NCBI GenBank assembly: GCA_022819605.1
Contig: JAJEGW010000192.1
Location: forward strand, 1 to 64,000
Source of the DNA: Silicimonas sp.
GTDB lineage: Bacteria > Pseudomonadota > Alphaproteobacteria > Rhodobacterales > Rhodobacteraceae
Length of the DNA: 64,000 bases
Direction of reading: 5' to 3'
This document shows positions 16,851 through 26,537 of the stretch, in pieces; the first letter of the stretch is position 1; each line of letters begins with the position of its first letter. Position numbers and translations under genes: made by a program. Under the pieces are notes generated by a model. That model was not told the origin of the DNA, ran no database searches, and saw only the letters and a list, made by a program, of their open reading frames with translations.

Positions 16851-17771
16851 TCAGATTTTCAACACCGGAATGATCTGCTTCTTGCGGCTGACCACCCCAG
16901 GCAGCGTGGCAAGGTCCCCATCGGCCTCGACCCCGAAGCTCTTGGCGGCGATGCGTCGCACCGTGTCATTTGTGACGAAGAGGACGGCCTCTTCTGAGAG
17001 GATGTCCACGAGGAAGAACAGAACCTGGTCGACGCCGTCTTCCCTGGCGACGGTCTCCATCTCCTTCATCATGCCCGCTTTCCGATCCAGCACGCTCGAC
17101 GGTGACGTAGTTTCAAAGACCGAGATGCGAAGGCGCATGCCTTCCACCTCGTAAGCCTTGGCATCCACGCGCAGCAATTCCGCGTCAGTGTAGCCCGAAA
17201 CATCGGACTTGGCTGCGAACATCTCCTGCGCGTATTCCGCAATATCGAGTCCCAGTTCGCCTGCAAGACGCTCCGCCAGTTCCCGGTCGGCATCGGTCGT
17301 GGTCGGCGAGCGAAACTCAAGCGTGTCGCTCAGAATGCAGGAGAGCATCACGCCCTTGATCGCATGCGGCATTCTGGTGGCGTCGTTGCCCATCAGGTCG
17401 TGCATGATCGTGGCCGTGCAGGCCAGCGGGCGAATGGTGATGGTGATCGGCGTCCTAGTCTTCAGCCCGCCTTGCAGCATGTGGTGATCGATCACCTCGA
17501 TCACGTCGGCGTCGTTGATGCCTTCAGGCAGTTCCGCCACGTTGTTCGTGTCGACAATGATGCAGCTGTCCCCTGGTCCCACGCTCTCAAGGACTTCCGG
17601 CTTGCCGAGTTTCCAGCGCTCGAGAACGAAGAGGGCTTCGGCATTCGGCTCGCCAAGCAGCCGCGCCTCGGCCGGGGCGTTGCGGCATTCGTTCAGGTAC
17701 CAGGCCCAGATGATGGGCGAGCCGGTGGAGTCGGTGTCAGGCGACTTGTGGCCGAAAATCTTGTGGGTCAT
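16851..17771 (-). CDS. ppaC: Manganese-dependent inorganic pyrophosphatase (family II, DHH)
   Basis: 306 residues from ATG 17771, the normal family length; the frame stays open upstream but that part has no family character. It hydrolyses pyrophosphate in the cytoplasm. Signs: FGHKSPDTDSTGSPI (first metal motif HxxxDxD), IIVDTNN, EVIDHH (DHH motif), CILSDTLEFRSPT and the C-terminal VVSRKKQIIP substrate-binding SRKKQ. All key ligands are present. It leads the ppaC, HAD, EamA gene row. Confidence 0.94.
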   Translation of the reverse strand: MTHKIFGHKSPDTDSTGSPIIWAWYLNECRNAPAEARLLGEPNAEALFVLERWKLGKPEVLESVGPGDSCIIVDTNNVAELPEGINDADVIEVIDHHMLQGGLKTRTPITITIRPLACTATIMHDLMGNDATRMPHAIKGVMLSCILSDTLEFRSPTTTDADRELAERLAGELGLDIAEYAQEMFAAKSDVSGYTDAELLRVDAKAYEVEGMRLRISVFETTSPSSVLDRKAGMMKEMETVAREDGVDQVLFFLVDILSEEAVLFVTNDTVRRIAAKSFGVEADGDLATLPGVVSRKKQIIPVLKI

Positions 17772-18115
17772 GGGCACGCACGCTGCTTGCTTTCGCGTCC
17801 TCTTATCGGGTCGCCAGATGCTTGTCACCCTGCAAGAGTTGCCCGCCTTGAATGGCGTTGCCGGCGGCTGGCGGCGGCTGGCCCGGACTTGTCCCGCTTG
17901 ATGTCGTTCGGACGATTCGGCATTCTTGCCTTTGGGTAGAAACGAGAAGGATTCATGCGCGAGGAAGACAGCGTGCTGCCCGTATCCGGTCGAGACTCCG
18001 TTGCGTGGCGCGCATGCGTTGCGGCAGTGCCCGAGGTTCGCTTGCGGCACCGGCGTCGCGTCGCGGCTGTCGGCGATTCCGGTGCGGAAGGATGCACGGC
18101 AGTGAAGGCAAGTTG
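17772..18115. other. Divergent intergenic region between ppaC and recO
   Basis: 344 bp separating two divergent genes. Frames extending from both genes remain open, but upstream of the chosen starts the residues are unlike either family. It presumably holds both promoters; no convincing hexamers were identified. Confidence 0.45.
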
Positions 18116-18841
18116 ATGGAGTGGTGCGAAGAGGGTGTCGTCCTTGCACGGCGCCGCCACGGGGAAAACGCCTTGATCATCGAGGTGTTTACGCGCGGCC
18201 ATGGACGACACGCCGGGATTGTCCGGGGCGGCGGATCGCGGCGGCTGGCGCCGATCCTGGAGCCGGGAAACCAGGTTCAGGTTGCGTGGCGCGCGCGACT
18301 GTCGGAACATCTGGGCAGCTTCGGGGTTGAGCCGGTGCTGGCGCGCTCCGCGCTGCTGATGGGCGAACGCCGGACACTCGCCGGCCTGAATGCGGTCACG
18401 GCCCTGCTTTCTTACGCGTTGCCCGAGCGCGAACCGCATCCGACGCTGTATGACGGGACGCTGACAGTGCTTGATATGATGTGCGACGGCCCGTTCTGGC
18501 CGTTGGCCTACGTGCGGTGGGAACTCGCGCTGCTCGAAGAGCTCGGCTTCGGACTTGACCTGACCAGATGCGCGGTGACGGGTGCGACCGAAGGTCTTGC
18601 CTATGTTTCGCCCAAGTCAGGCCGTGCGGTCTCGGAGGCCGGGGCCGGGGAATGGAAACCGAGCCTGCTGCCCCTGTCGCCTTCGCTCCTTGGCCGAGGC
18701 GACGGCACTGCTGCCGAGATCTGTGACGGCCTGAGGACAACTTGCCACTTCCTGAAGTCGCGGCTGGCTCCCGCGCTAGGGAACCGCCGCTTGCCCGAGG
18801 CCCGCGACCGGTTGGCGGCCATCCTGGCAAGCAATTCCTGA
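18116..18841 (+). CDS. recO: DNA repair protein RecO
   Basis: 241 residues from ATG 18116 ([19 protein letters not shown]), the normal RecO beginning. It has the N-terminal OB-fold ([15 protein letters not shown]-like segment, [12 protein letters not shown]) and the helical, zinc-site-bearing C-terminal domain ([22 protein letters not shown]). It anneals single-stranded DNA and helps RecR load RecA in the RecF pathway. A longer in-frame opening exists upstream but has no family match. Related bacteria often carry rnc-era upstream of recO; here recO stands alone. Confidence 0.92.
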   Translation: MEWCEEGVVLARRRHGENALIIEVFTRGHGRHAGIVRGGGSRRLAPILEPGNQVQVAWRARLSEHLGSFGVEPVLARSALLMGERRTLAGLNAVTALLSYALPEREPHPTLYDGTLTVLDMMCDGPFWPLAYVRWELALLEELGFGLDLTRCAVTGATEGLAYVSPKSGRAVSEAGAGEWKPSLLPLSPSLLGRGDGTAAEICDGLRTTCHFLKSRLAPALGNRRLPEARDRLAAILASNS

Positions 18842-19048
18842 CTTCCGCCTGAAGCGAGTCCTTGACCTGCAGTGCATGTCGCGGACGATTCAGTCCGCGC
18901 GTTGCAATCCGCAGCGGTGCGACTGCCGGATGAGTCCCTTTGTTCGATGCCGGGGATGTTCAGCCAGTCGGGTTCGGGCGGGACATTCGGGAGTTCGGCG
19001 AATTTTGCTGCGCAGCAAGCAGGCTGATCGGGCAAATGCTGGCGACGT

Positions 19049-20707
19049 TCAGCCGAGCAACCGCCGAGCGATCACCTGCGCCTGTATTTCGGCGGCGCCC
19101 TCGAAGATGTTCAGGATCCGCGAATCACAGAGAATGCGGCTGATCCCGTATTCGAGCGCGAATCCGTTGCCGCCGTGAATCTGCAGCGCGTTGTCTGCTG
19201 CAGCCCAGGCAACCCGTGCGCTCAAGAGCTTGGCCATGCCGGCCTCGAGATCGCAGCGCCTGTTCGCGTCCTTTTGCCGCGCAGCATGATATGCAAGTTG
19301 CCGAGCTATTGTGATCTCGACGGCCATCATGGCGAGCTTCGAGGCAACGCGGGGAAACGCGATCAGGGACCGGCCGAACTGCCTTCGATCCTCGGCGTAT
19401 CGAAGACCTGCATCGAGCGCTGACTGCGCCACGCCGACCGCCCTTGCCGCCGTCTGGATGCGCGCGCTTTCGAATGTTTGCATCAGCTGCTTGAAGCCAT
19501 GGCCTTCCGCACCGCCCAGGAGGTTCTCGCCCTTGATCTGGAATCCGTCGAAATTGACCGTGTATTCCTTCATGCCGCGGTAGCCGAGAACCTTGATCTC
19601 TCCGCCAGAAAGACCGTCATCGACAAAGGGTTTGCCGTCGGTGCTTGGGGTCTTTGCAGCCAGGAACATCGACAGTCCGCGATAGTCCGACGATTCGGGA
19701 TCGGTACGCGCCAGCACCGCCATCAGGTTGCTGCGCGCCGCATGCGTGATCCAGGTCTTGTTGCCGGAAATCACCCAGTTCGCTCCGTCGCGTTCCGCCC
19801 GCGTCCTGAGAGAACCAAGGTCGGATCCCGTGTCGGGTTCGGTGAAGACCGCGGTCGGCAGGATCTCTCCCGACGCAAGTCCCGGCAGCCACCGTGCCTT
19901 CTGCTCTTCGGTGCCGCCTGTGAGGATGAGTTCGGCAGCGATTTCCGAACGCGTGCCCAGCGAGCCGGTGCCGATATAGCCCCGCGACAGTTCTTCCGAG
20001 ACCACGACCATGGCCGTGCGGGAAAGTCCGACCCCGCCGTACTCCTCGGGAATCGTCAATCCAAAGACACCCATTCCCGCGAGTTCCTCAATGACGTCCA
20101 TCGGGATGAGTTCGTCGTTGAGGTGCCAGTCATGGGCGAACGGCTCGATCCGGTCCCGAGCGAAGCGGCGAAATTGCTCTCGGATCATTTCGAGCTCGTC
20201 ATCGAGTCCCGTGGCGCCGTAGACGATGTCGCCAGCCAGTGTCCGGATCAGTTCCACGAGCCGCATCCGTGCGGCCTGGGAATTTCCGTTCCGAGCCAGG
20301 GCGAGCGTGTCGGGTGAGAGCGTTTCCTGCAGATCTTCCGGCGAAAGGCCCAGATCCCCGGGCCGGACGATTTCGTGCTGGCTCATTGGAATCCCGCCAA
20401 TGATCTGGGACAGGTACTCGCCGAACGCGATCTGGTGAGTCAGTTGCTCCACTTCACCGAACCGTCCCTTGCTCTCGAGCCGCTCGGCCCAGCCCTGCAC
20501 CTGCCGCAAGGCTTGCGCACAAGTTGCGAACCACGCCAGTCCATGCGTGGCGGTCTGTTCTCGGTCCAAAAGCGCCGAACTGACCTCGTCGTTCTCGCTC
20601 GCCAGAAACCGCACGCGGCCGATTGCCCGGGCCAGGAGCGCATCGACGGAATCCGTGGCGGCCTTTGTCTGTTTCAAGAGGTTCGCGAGGACAATCGGTT
20701 CAGTCAT
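19049..20707 (-). CDS. mcd: (2S)-Methylsuccinyl-CoA dehydrogenase-like acyl-CoA dehydrogenase
   Basis: 552 residues from ATG 20707. A helical extension of about 150 residues (ANLLKQTKAATDSVDALLA, GEYLSQIIGGIPMSQHEIV) precedes a complete acyl-CoA dehydrogenase domain: FTEPDTGSDLGSLRT and NKTWITHAARSNL (FAD/substrate loops), LLGGAEGHGFKQLM, RRQFGRSLIAFPRVA and IHGGNGFALEYGISRI. This extended form is the FAD enzyme that oxidises methylsuccinyl-CoA to mesaconyl-CoA in the ethylmalonyl-CoA pathway. Assimilation of C2 units (for example from acetate or PHB) fits the phaAB genes elsewhere in the window. An upstream extension of the frame to 21280 is unrelated sequence. Confidence 0.88.
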   Translation of the reverse strand: MTEPIVLANLLKQTKAATDSVDALLARAIGRVRFLASENDEVSSALLDREQTATHGLAWFATCAQALRQVQGWAERLESKGRFGEVEQLTHQIAFGEYLSQIIGGIPMSQHEIVRPGDLGLSPEDLQETLSPDTLALARNGNSQAARMRLVELIRTLAGDIVYGATGLDDELEMIREQFRRFARDRIEPFAHDWHLNDELIPMDVIEELAGMGVFGLTIPEEYGGVGLSRTAMVVVSEELSRGYIGTGSLGTRSEIAAELILTGGTEEQKARWLPGLASGEILPTAVFTEPDTGSDLGSLRTRAERDGANWVISGNKTWITHAARSNLMAVLARTDPESSDYRGLSMFLAAKTPSTDGKPFVDDGLSGGEIKVLGYRGMKEYTVNFDGFQIKGENLLGGAEGHGFKQLMQTFESARIQTAARAVGVAQSALDAGLRYAEDRRQFGRSLIAFPRVASKLAMMAVEITIARQLAYHAARQKDANRRCDLEAGMAKLLSARVAWAAADNALQIHGGNGFALEYGISRILCDSRILNIFEGAAEIQAQVIARRLLG

Positions 20708-20875
20708 ATTCTTGCCGAAATTGCGGAATTTTGCGTCCGGGGTTTCTGCGCGCGCGAACGCTAGGGCTTTTGCAGGTGCAGCGCAAGAAGATTTCAAGAG
20801 AGTGCGATGTTTTGAATGAAAATGTCGCATGCGATTCCGCTTTCTCACGAGAGGGCGAGCCGATACGAGACGGCA

Positions 20876-21646
20876 ATGATTGCGGAATTGGCAGCGATGG
20901 GAACCGTCGCGTTGGGTGCGGCTCTGGCCCTTGCCCTTGTGGCGGGCGTCGTGAAGGGCATGACGGGATTTGCCTTGCCGATGATCCTGATCTCCGGGCT
21001 TGGATCCTTTCTTTCTCCGGAGCTGACGCTGGCGGGCATGATTCTTCCTGGCCTTGTCACCAATCTTTTCCAGGCGTTCCGGCAGGGAATCCGGGCGGCA
21101 TTCCAGTCCGTACGGACGCACTGGCGCTATCTTGCAACGATGCTGGCATTCCTGACCTTTGGCAGCCAGATCGTCCTGAGCATTCCGGCAGGGCTTCTGT
21201 TCCTGATCCTCGGAACCACGATCACGTTCTTTGCGTCGCTGCAGCTGGCTGGCTGGCGACCGCAAGTGTCGGTGCGGCATCGGCGACCGACCGAAATTGG
21301 CACTGGAGCCGTGGCAGGCTTCCTTGGCGGTCTAACCGGAACCTGGGGACCGCCCACGGCGATGTATCTGACCGCCTTGGGCTTGCCAAAAATCGAGCAT
21401 GTCCGCGTTCAGGGCGCCGTCTACGGCACCGGCGCAGTGATGCTGACCCTTGCCCATCTGCAATCCGGTCTGCTGTCCGGTATGGGCCTGAACCTGTCAA
21501 TTGCCCTCGTCTTTCCGGCGCTGGCTGGAGCGGCCATAGGCGTGGTTGTACAGGATCGGTTGGATCAGGAGAGATTCCGGACAGTCATTCTGACAGTTCT
21601 CGTGCTTGCCGGACTGAATCTCGTACGCAGAGCGATTCTGGGCTAA
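20876..21646 (+). CDS. TSUP-family (TauE/SafE) membrane transporter
   Basis: 256 residues from ATG 20876 (MIAELAAMGTVALGAAL), which places a helix at the N-terminus as usual; an in-frame ATG at 20816 would add a 20-residue hydrophilic leader. About eight helices are visible, with the duplicated GxxxGxxxGxGG-type motifs FVKGMTGF-like (VVKGMTGFALPMIL) and FLGGLTGTWGPP. TSUP proteins move sulfite, sulfonates or other anions across the inner membrane. It is divergent from mcd and followed 226 bp later by dddP on the same strand, but no shared operon is evident. Substrate unknown. Confidence 0.85.
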   Translation: MIAELAAMGTVALGAALALALVAGVVKGMTGFALPMILISGLGSFLSPELTLAGMILPGLVTNLFQAFRQGIRAAFQSVRTHWRYLATMLAFLTFGSQIVLSIPAGLLFLILGTTITFFASLQLAGWRPQVSVRHRRPTEIGTGAVAGFLGGLTGTWGPPTAMYLTALGLPKIEHVRVQGAVYGTGAVMLTLAHLQSGLLSGMGLNLSIALVFPALAGAAIGVVVQDRLDQERFRTVILTVLVLAGLNLVRRAILG

Positions 21647-21871
21647 GGTCTTCCCTATTCTGTTCATTTTGATCGAGATGGGTGAGGCAGGTCAGGCAAT
21701 GGCTGGCTCTGCCGCGTTGTTGGCGGCGGCGAAGGGGCACGGGATTCTGGCCGCCCGCTGCACTTTCGCAAGACTGCGTTAGAATTCCCCAATCGAGGGA
21801 TGTCGTTGCCGCAGTCCTGAAATGTCGCATTCGCACGTGCAGGCTGACCGCGAGCGGCTGAAATTCGTGCC

Positions 21872-23209
21872 ATGGACACACACTACAGCGATGCACGAAA
21901 GATTGACCCGACGCGCGGCACGCTTCTCGGGGACAACACGCCGAACGACGGCAACCGGATCGAGATCGGCCCGACCCGGCTCGCTTTCGATGAATGGGCG
22001 GCCGCAGGGCTTGCCTTGCCCGACCTGCAAGAGATGCGGCGCTACAGATGGCAGCGGCTGACCGAACATGTGGTTGCGCGCGACTATGGCGGCTTGCTTG
22101 TCTTCGATCCCCTGAACATTCGTTATGCCACCGATTCCACCAACATGCAGCTTTGGAACACCCATAACCCGTTTCGGGCAGCGCTGCTGTGCGCAGATGG
22201 GTACATGGTGCTCTGGGAATACAAGAACAGTCCGTTTCTCGCCTCGTTCAATCCGCATGTTCGCGAGGTCCGTTCTGGTGCGGACTTCTTCTATTTCGAC
22301 AGGGGAGACCGGGCGCAGGACGCTGCAATCGTCTTTGCTGAACAGGTTCTGGATCTGATCAAGGCACATGGTGGCGGAAACATGCGCCTCGCGGTCGACA
22401 AGGCGATGCTGCATGCCTTGAAGGCGCTGGAGGCACTAGACTTCGAGATGATGGAGGGCGAGGAGGTCACCGAGAAGTCGCGCGCCGTCAAGGGTCCGGA
22501 CGAAGTCAAGGCCATGCGCTGTTCCATCCATGCTTGCGAGACCGCCGTTCGCGCAATGGAGGAGTTCGCGCGGACCGAGGTGCCTGGCGGCAATGCCAGC
22601 GAGGACGACATATGGTCGGTGCTGCATGCGGAGAACATCAAGCGCGGCGGCGAGTGGATCGAGACACGGCTGCTGACCAGCGGCCCGCGAACGAATCCGT
22701 GGTTTCAGGAATGCGGGCCACGCACCGTGCGGATGAACAACATTGTCGCCTTCGACACCGACTTGGTGGGAAGCTACGGCATCTGCACCGACATCAGCCG
22801 GACGCTGTGGGTCGGCGATCATGCTCCCAGGCCCGACATGGTCGAGGCGATGCGGCATGCGCATGAGCATATCATGACGAACATGGAACTTCTTCGCCCC
22901 GGTGCGCGGATCGAGGACATAAGTCGAAACTGCCACCGGCTCGCGGAGAAGTACCAGGAGCAGAAATACGGCTGCATGATGCATGGTGTCGGGCTTTGCG
23001 ACGAATGGCCTCTCGTCGCCTATCCCGACCGGATGGTCCCAGGTGCATTCGACTACGAACTGGAAGCAGGCATGGTTCTCTGCGTCGAAGCGCTGGTCGG
23101 CGAAACGGGCGGCGACTTTTCGATCAAGCTGGAAGACCAGGTTCTGGTAACGGAAGACGGATACGAAAACCTGACGTCCTATCCCTTCGACTCGGCACTG
23201 ATGGGTTAG
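21872..23209 (+). CDS. dddP: Dimethylsulfoniopropionate (DMSP) lyase DddP
   Basis: 445 residues, the length of the Roseobacter DddP. It cleaves DMSP to dimethyl sulfide and acrylate using the M24 metallopeptidase (pita-bread) fold. Opening residues HYSDARKIDPTRG and NIRYATDSTNMQLWNTHNPF are close to known DddP proteins. Metal-binding ligands are conserved: FDTDLVGSYGICTDIS (Asp, Asp, Asp), MHGVGLCDEWP (His), VEALVGETGG (Glu) and KLEDQVLV (Glu). An N-terminal domain of about 180 residues precedes the catalytic domain. A 6-bp hairpin follows the stop codon. It signals a marine, DMSP-using lifestyle. Confidence 0.93.
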   Translation: MDTHYSDARKIDPTRGTLLGDNTPNDGNRIEIGPTRLAFDEWAAAGLALPDLQEMRRYRWQRLTEHVVARDYGGLLVFDPLNIRYATDSTNMQLWNTHNPFRAALLCADGYMVLWEYKNSPFLASFNPHVREVRSGADFFYFDRGDRAQDAAIVFAEQVLDLIKAHGGGNMRLAVDKAMLHALKALEALDFEMMEGEEVTEKSRAVKGPDEVKAMRCSIHACETAVRAMEEFARTEVPGGNASEDDIWSVLHAENIKRGGEWIETRLLTSGPRTNPWFQECGPRTVRMNNIVAFDTDLVGSYGICTDISRTLWVGDHAPRPDMVEAMRHAHEHIMTNMELLRPGARIEDISRNCHRLAEKYQEQKYGCMMHGVGLCDEWPLVAYPDRMVPGAFDYELEAGMVLCVEALVGETGGDFSIKLEDQVLVTEDGYENLTSYPFDSALMG

Positions 23210-23212
23210 CTT

Positions 23213-23227
23213 CTCGACATTGTCGAG
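23213..23227 (+). terminator. Short hairpin after dddP
   Basis: CTCGAC, three loop bases and GTCGAG form a perfect 6-bp stem starting 3 bp after the stop codon. There is no T tract, so it may be only a 3-prime stability element. Confidence 0.3.
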
Positions 23228-23580
23228 CCAGACCATGTACCTACATGCCCTCCTCCTGGATTGCACCACGCCGGAGGATGTGGCGGTAGTAGTCGCCAGT
23301 GCCCATGCCCTCGGGCAATTGCTACCTGACGTCATCCGAGGCCGGGTCGCCATGCCGGTAGACCAGGTTCAAGACTTCACCTTCGTCCAGACCGTCTTCG
23401 AAGTCTGCCATCGCAGCACCGAGCGGCAGTATGGACCGCTTCATCTCGCCGCTCATGCGCGCTTCGTTGCACTTTTGGCGCCGCACGTGCGCACCATGTC
23501 AACGCGGCCCATGACGCCCGCGACCCGGACGATTTCCGCGGCGAACGTGGTCGGTGGGATGGCGCTTTAGCCCCGGCCTG
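23228..23580. other. Intergenic stretch between dddP and an EamA gene
   Basis: No supported gene. A 44-residue minus-strand ORF (23322-23456, MSGEMKRSILPLGAAMADFE onward) has fairly natural composition and could be a remnant or small protein, but no family is recognised. The plus-strand frame 23220-23570 lacks family motifs. Confidence 0.4.
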
Positions 23581-24450
23581 TTACCCGGCCCGGAGCTGCG
23601 CCTCGCGGCGGAACACGTAAATCCCGGCAAGGACGATGATCATCGCTCCGACAATGGTCCAGAGGTCCGGCAACTCGCCGAAAATCAGATACCCGATCAG
23701 GGTCGCCCAAAGCAACGACGAGTACTTGAATGGCGCCACCAGCGTTGCCTCGCCACGCCGGAACGCCTCGATCATCAGCGTGTGCGCCACCGCGATCAGC
23801 GCACCGCTGAACGCGAAGACACCGATATCAGCGGGCCGGGGACGCACCCAGTCGGTGAACAATGCTGTCGATAGCCCTGCCAGCACAACCACCGTCGTCG
23901 TCGCGGCCAGAACGGCCACCGTCGTCTCGGTCACAGCGATCCGGCGCGTGATCAGGTCGCGAATCCCGCCACAGACAGCGGCCCCAAGGGGAAAGACGAT
24001 GGCCCATTGCAACACGTCGCTGCCCGGGCGCAGCATGAAGATCACCCCCGCAAACCCAACAAGCACCGCCGCCCAGCGCCGCCAGCCGACCCTCTCGCCC
24101 AGCACCAGCGGCGCCATCGCCGTAATGAAGAGCGGCCCCGTGAAGGTCACGGCAATGGCGTCGGCGAGGGTCAGGTGGCGCAGGCCATTGATGAAGAAGA
24201 ATGCGCCGGCGATCACACAGACACCGCGCAGGGCGTGGCCTCGAAGGTTGTTGATACGCAAACTGATCAATCCACCGCTGCGCATGGCGAACACCAGGAT
24301 CCAGGGCCAGACAAACACGCCGCGGATGAACAGAAGCTCGCCCGTCGGGTAGGTCTCCGCTAGTCCTTTGATCAGCGCGTCGTTGAGCGTGAGGACGGCC
24401 GCGCCTCCCAGCATGCACGTAACGGCGGGGGCGACCTCTGTACGGCGCAA
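23581..24450 (-). CDS. EamA-family (DMT superfamily) transporter
   Basis: 289 residues with ten membrane helices in two EamA repeats. LTLNDALIKGLAETYPTGELL, LFIRGVFVWPWILVF and IAVTFTGPLFITAMAPLVLGE mark the first half; the second has LATLVAPFKYSSLLW-type helix (GEATLVAPFKYSSLLWATLI) and a closing IVGAMIIVLAGIYVF. It resembles the RarD/YdcZ-neighbour group of putative permeases often called S-adenosylmethionine uptake-like. It faces convergently into the dddP side. Substrate cannot be assigned. Confidence 0.88.
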   Translation of the reverse strand: MRRTEVAPAVTCMLGGAAVLTLNDALIKGLAETYPTGELLFIRGVFVWPWILVFAMRSGGLISLRINNLRGHALRGVCVIAGAFFFINGLRHLTLADAIAVTFTGPLFITAMAPLVLGERVGWRRWAAVLVGFAGVIFMLRPGSDVLQWAIVFPLGAAVCGGIRDLITRRIAVTETTVAVLAATTTVVVLAGLSTALFTDWVRPRPADIGVFAFSGALIAVAHTLMIEAFRRGEATLVAPFKYSSLLWATLIGYLIFGELPDLWTIVGAMIIVLAGIYVFRREAQLRAG

Positions 24451-24750
24451 GGGCAGGTGCGGCGTGTGGGTGATTGCTCCTCCTCCGAGATCTCGATGCC
24501 CTAGGCAGCAGGGCTCTCTTCGCGCGCGTAGCCGTCAGACTTGGGCCGGGATCGATTGTGCCCAAAATCTGCCCGGACCAATCCTATCAGCGTGATAGAG
24601 CAAGATCGGCGCTCCTCGTCGCATTCAAGACAGACCCGACAAGGCGTTGATGCTAGCCGGGATTTTTCAGCAATTTTGCCAGCATGGGACCGCTCTCCGC
24701 GATATATGTAATTTTGTCAACAAGTTACATACAATCGGAGGTTGGAACAC
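24451..24750. other. Intergenic stretch leading into the IS1380 relic
   Basis: No gene is supported. Near its right end TATGTAA (24705-24711) and TTACATA (24725-24731) form a 7-bp inverted repeat with a 13-bp spacer, just ahead of the relic's start codon; it could be part of the transposon end. Confidence 0.45.
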
Positions 24751-25078
24751 ATGTCGACAGAGTGTCACGGCAAGCCGATCGTATTTTAAGGCCGCGGCCG
24801 CCGCGAAGTGACCGCGCTTCGACGGTGGGCGACCGCTGCAAGAGGATCTCCGCCGACCCGGCGGCGATCGACCGTCTGCTGGTCGCGCTGTTCCTGGAGG
24901 CGCACGGCGCGGCGCCCGAGGAGATCGTCCTCGATCTCGACGCGACCGACGACCCGCCGCACTGCGCTCAGGAGGGGCACCACTTCCACGCAGATTTCGA
25001 TTGTCCCTGCTGCCTGCCGCTGTACGTCACCTGCGGTCGCTGCCTGACCGGCAAAATACGCGAGGCGGGACGTCGTCC
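24751..25078 (+). pseudogene. Relic of an IS1380-family transposase
   Basis: An ATG at 24751 after a GGAGG gives MSTECHGKPIVF and a stop, a typical IS1380-type N-terminus. Shifting frame yields the FDGG block, then, after an apparent internal deletion, ISADPAAIDRLLVALFLEA, EEIVLDLDATDDPPH (first catalytic Asp), then CLPLYVTCGRCL. A stop, a frame change and the missing middle and C-terminus make it non-functional. The relic ends where the alanine dehydrogenase gene ends, so an old insertion probably sits immediately downstream of that gene. Confidence 0.75.
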
Positions 25079-25080
25079 GG

Positions 25081-26199
25081 TCAGTGTGCGATTGCCTCCC
25101 TCGGATCGAAACACTCGTGGCCAAGACTTTCCGCAACGGCAGCATGGGTGATCCGGCCGGCGTGGACGTTCAGTCCGCCCATCAGGTGCGGGTCGTCTCC
25201 TAGTGCCTTGCGCCAACCCTTGTCGGCGATCGCCAGCGTGTAGGGCAGCGTGGCGTTGTTCAACGCCTGGGCCGAGGTGCGTGGCACGCCGCCCGGCATG
25301 TTGGCGACGCAGTAATGCACGACCTCGTCCACCACGTAGACCGGATCGTCGTGGGTCGTCGGACGGGATGTCTCGAAACAGCCGCCCTGATCGATCGCAA
25401 CGTCGACGAGGACCGAGCCGGGCTTCATCCGGCTCACGAGTTCGGCGGACACCAGTTTCGGCGCTGCCGCGCCGGGAACCAAGACGCCGCCGATCACAAG
25501 GTCCGCCGCAATGCAGTGGCGCTCGATGGCATCACGGGTCGAGAACACGGTGTTCAGCGGCCGGCCAAACTGTTGCCACTACGTGTTCAGCTGTTTGATG
25601 TTGCTGTCCAGCTCCCATACGTCGGCACCCATGCCGAGCGCGATGTGGATGGCGTGGGTTCCGACGACACCGCCGCCGATGACGACAACCTTGCCGGGAT
25701 CGACGCCCGGCACGCCGCCCAGCAGGATGCCCAGCCCGTAGTGGGTCTTCTCCAGGTAATAGGCGCCTGCCTGGACCGACATGCGGCCAGCGACTTCCGA
25801 CATCGGTGCCAGCAGCGGCAGGCCGCCGGACGGTGAGGTGACGGTCTCGTAGGCGATGCAGGTCGCACCGCTGTCGAGCAGATCCTCGGTCTGATCCGGA
25901 TCGGGCGCAAGATGCAGATAGGTGAACAGGATCTGCCCCTGGCGAAGCATCGCGCGCTCTGGTGCCAGCGGCTCCTTCACCTTAACGATCATTTCGGCCT
26001 CGGCGAACACCTCGGCAGGCGAGTCCGCGATGGATGCCCCGGCCTCCTCGTAGTGTGCATCGGTCATGCCGATGGCCCCACCGGCCCCGCTTTCTACGAC
26101 GACCCGGTGGCCGTGCGCGACGAGCTCGCGGACATTGCCGGGAATCAGCCCGACCCGGTACTCATGAATTTTCGTTTCCTTGGGAACGCCAATGAGCAT
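25081..26199 (-). pseudogene. ald: Alanine dehydrogenase split by an in-frame amber codon
   Basis: From ATG 26199 (MLIGVPKETKIHEYRVGLIP) to 25081 the frame would encode 371 residues, exactly the Ald length, with one TAG at 25579-25581 after residue 206. Before it: [37 protein letters not shown] (NAD site). After it, in the same frame: [47 protein letters not shown] and NMPGGVPRTSAQALNNATL. Ald interconverts alanine and pyruvate plus ammonia. The residue order around TAG (LNT-stop-WQQFG) shows a single base change rather than a frameshift. It is a recent pseudogene, a readthrough case, or a sequencing error. Confidence 0.88.
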
Positions 26200-26537
26200 G
26201 TGAGCACCGTCTGCTGAACCGAACGTGACGCACGAGCCCATACGATGATTTCCAGACGCAGTAAACTGATAGGAACTCGTTAAAGTCAGTATCGACAAAC
26301 GGATGGCAAGAACTGACGGGAAAGTGCCGTTTCCGATGCGGCACCGTTCGCAAGAATTTGGTTTCAGCCTGTGGATGGCCCAAGAGCCAAGCGGTCGCAC
26401 GTCCAATGAGCGCTTGGGTGTGAGTCGTCGGACGCGCACTTGCCACGCAGCATTGCGCAGACGGCACTCGTCTTCTCGTGCCCCTTTGTCCAGAATTCAT
26501 GCCACCGAGTGTTCTGCGCGGCCAACCTGCGCGAAAG
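26200..26537. other. Intergenic region upstream of ald
   Basis: 338 bp between the end of fmt and the ald start, both on the minus strand. No gene is supported; frames here do not match families. It should hold the former ald promoter. No Lrp-like regulator gene is adjacent. Confidence 0.45.

Noticed and set aside
20708-21280. Long N-terminal extension of the mcd frame
   Set aside because: It is antisense to the TSUP transporter gene and carries no acyl-CoA dehydrogenase character.
24684-25151. A complete small protein of 155 residues
   Set aside because: Its recognisable part is an IS1380 transposase fragment with missing blocks and a shifted start, so it is annotated as a relic.
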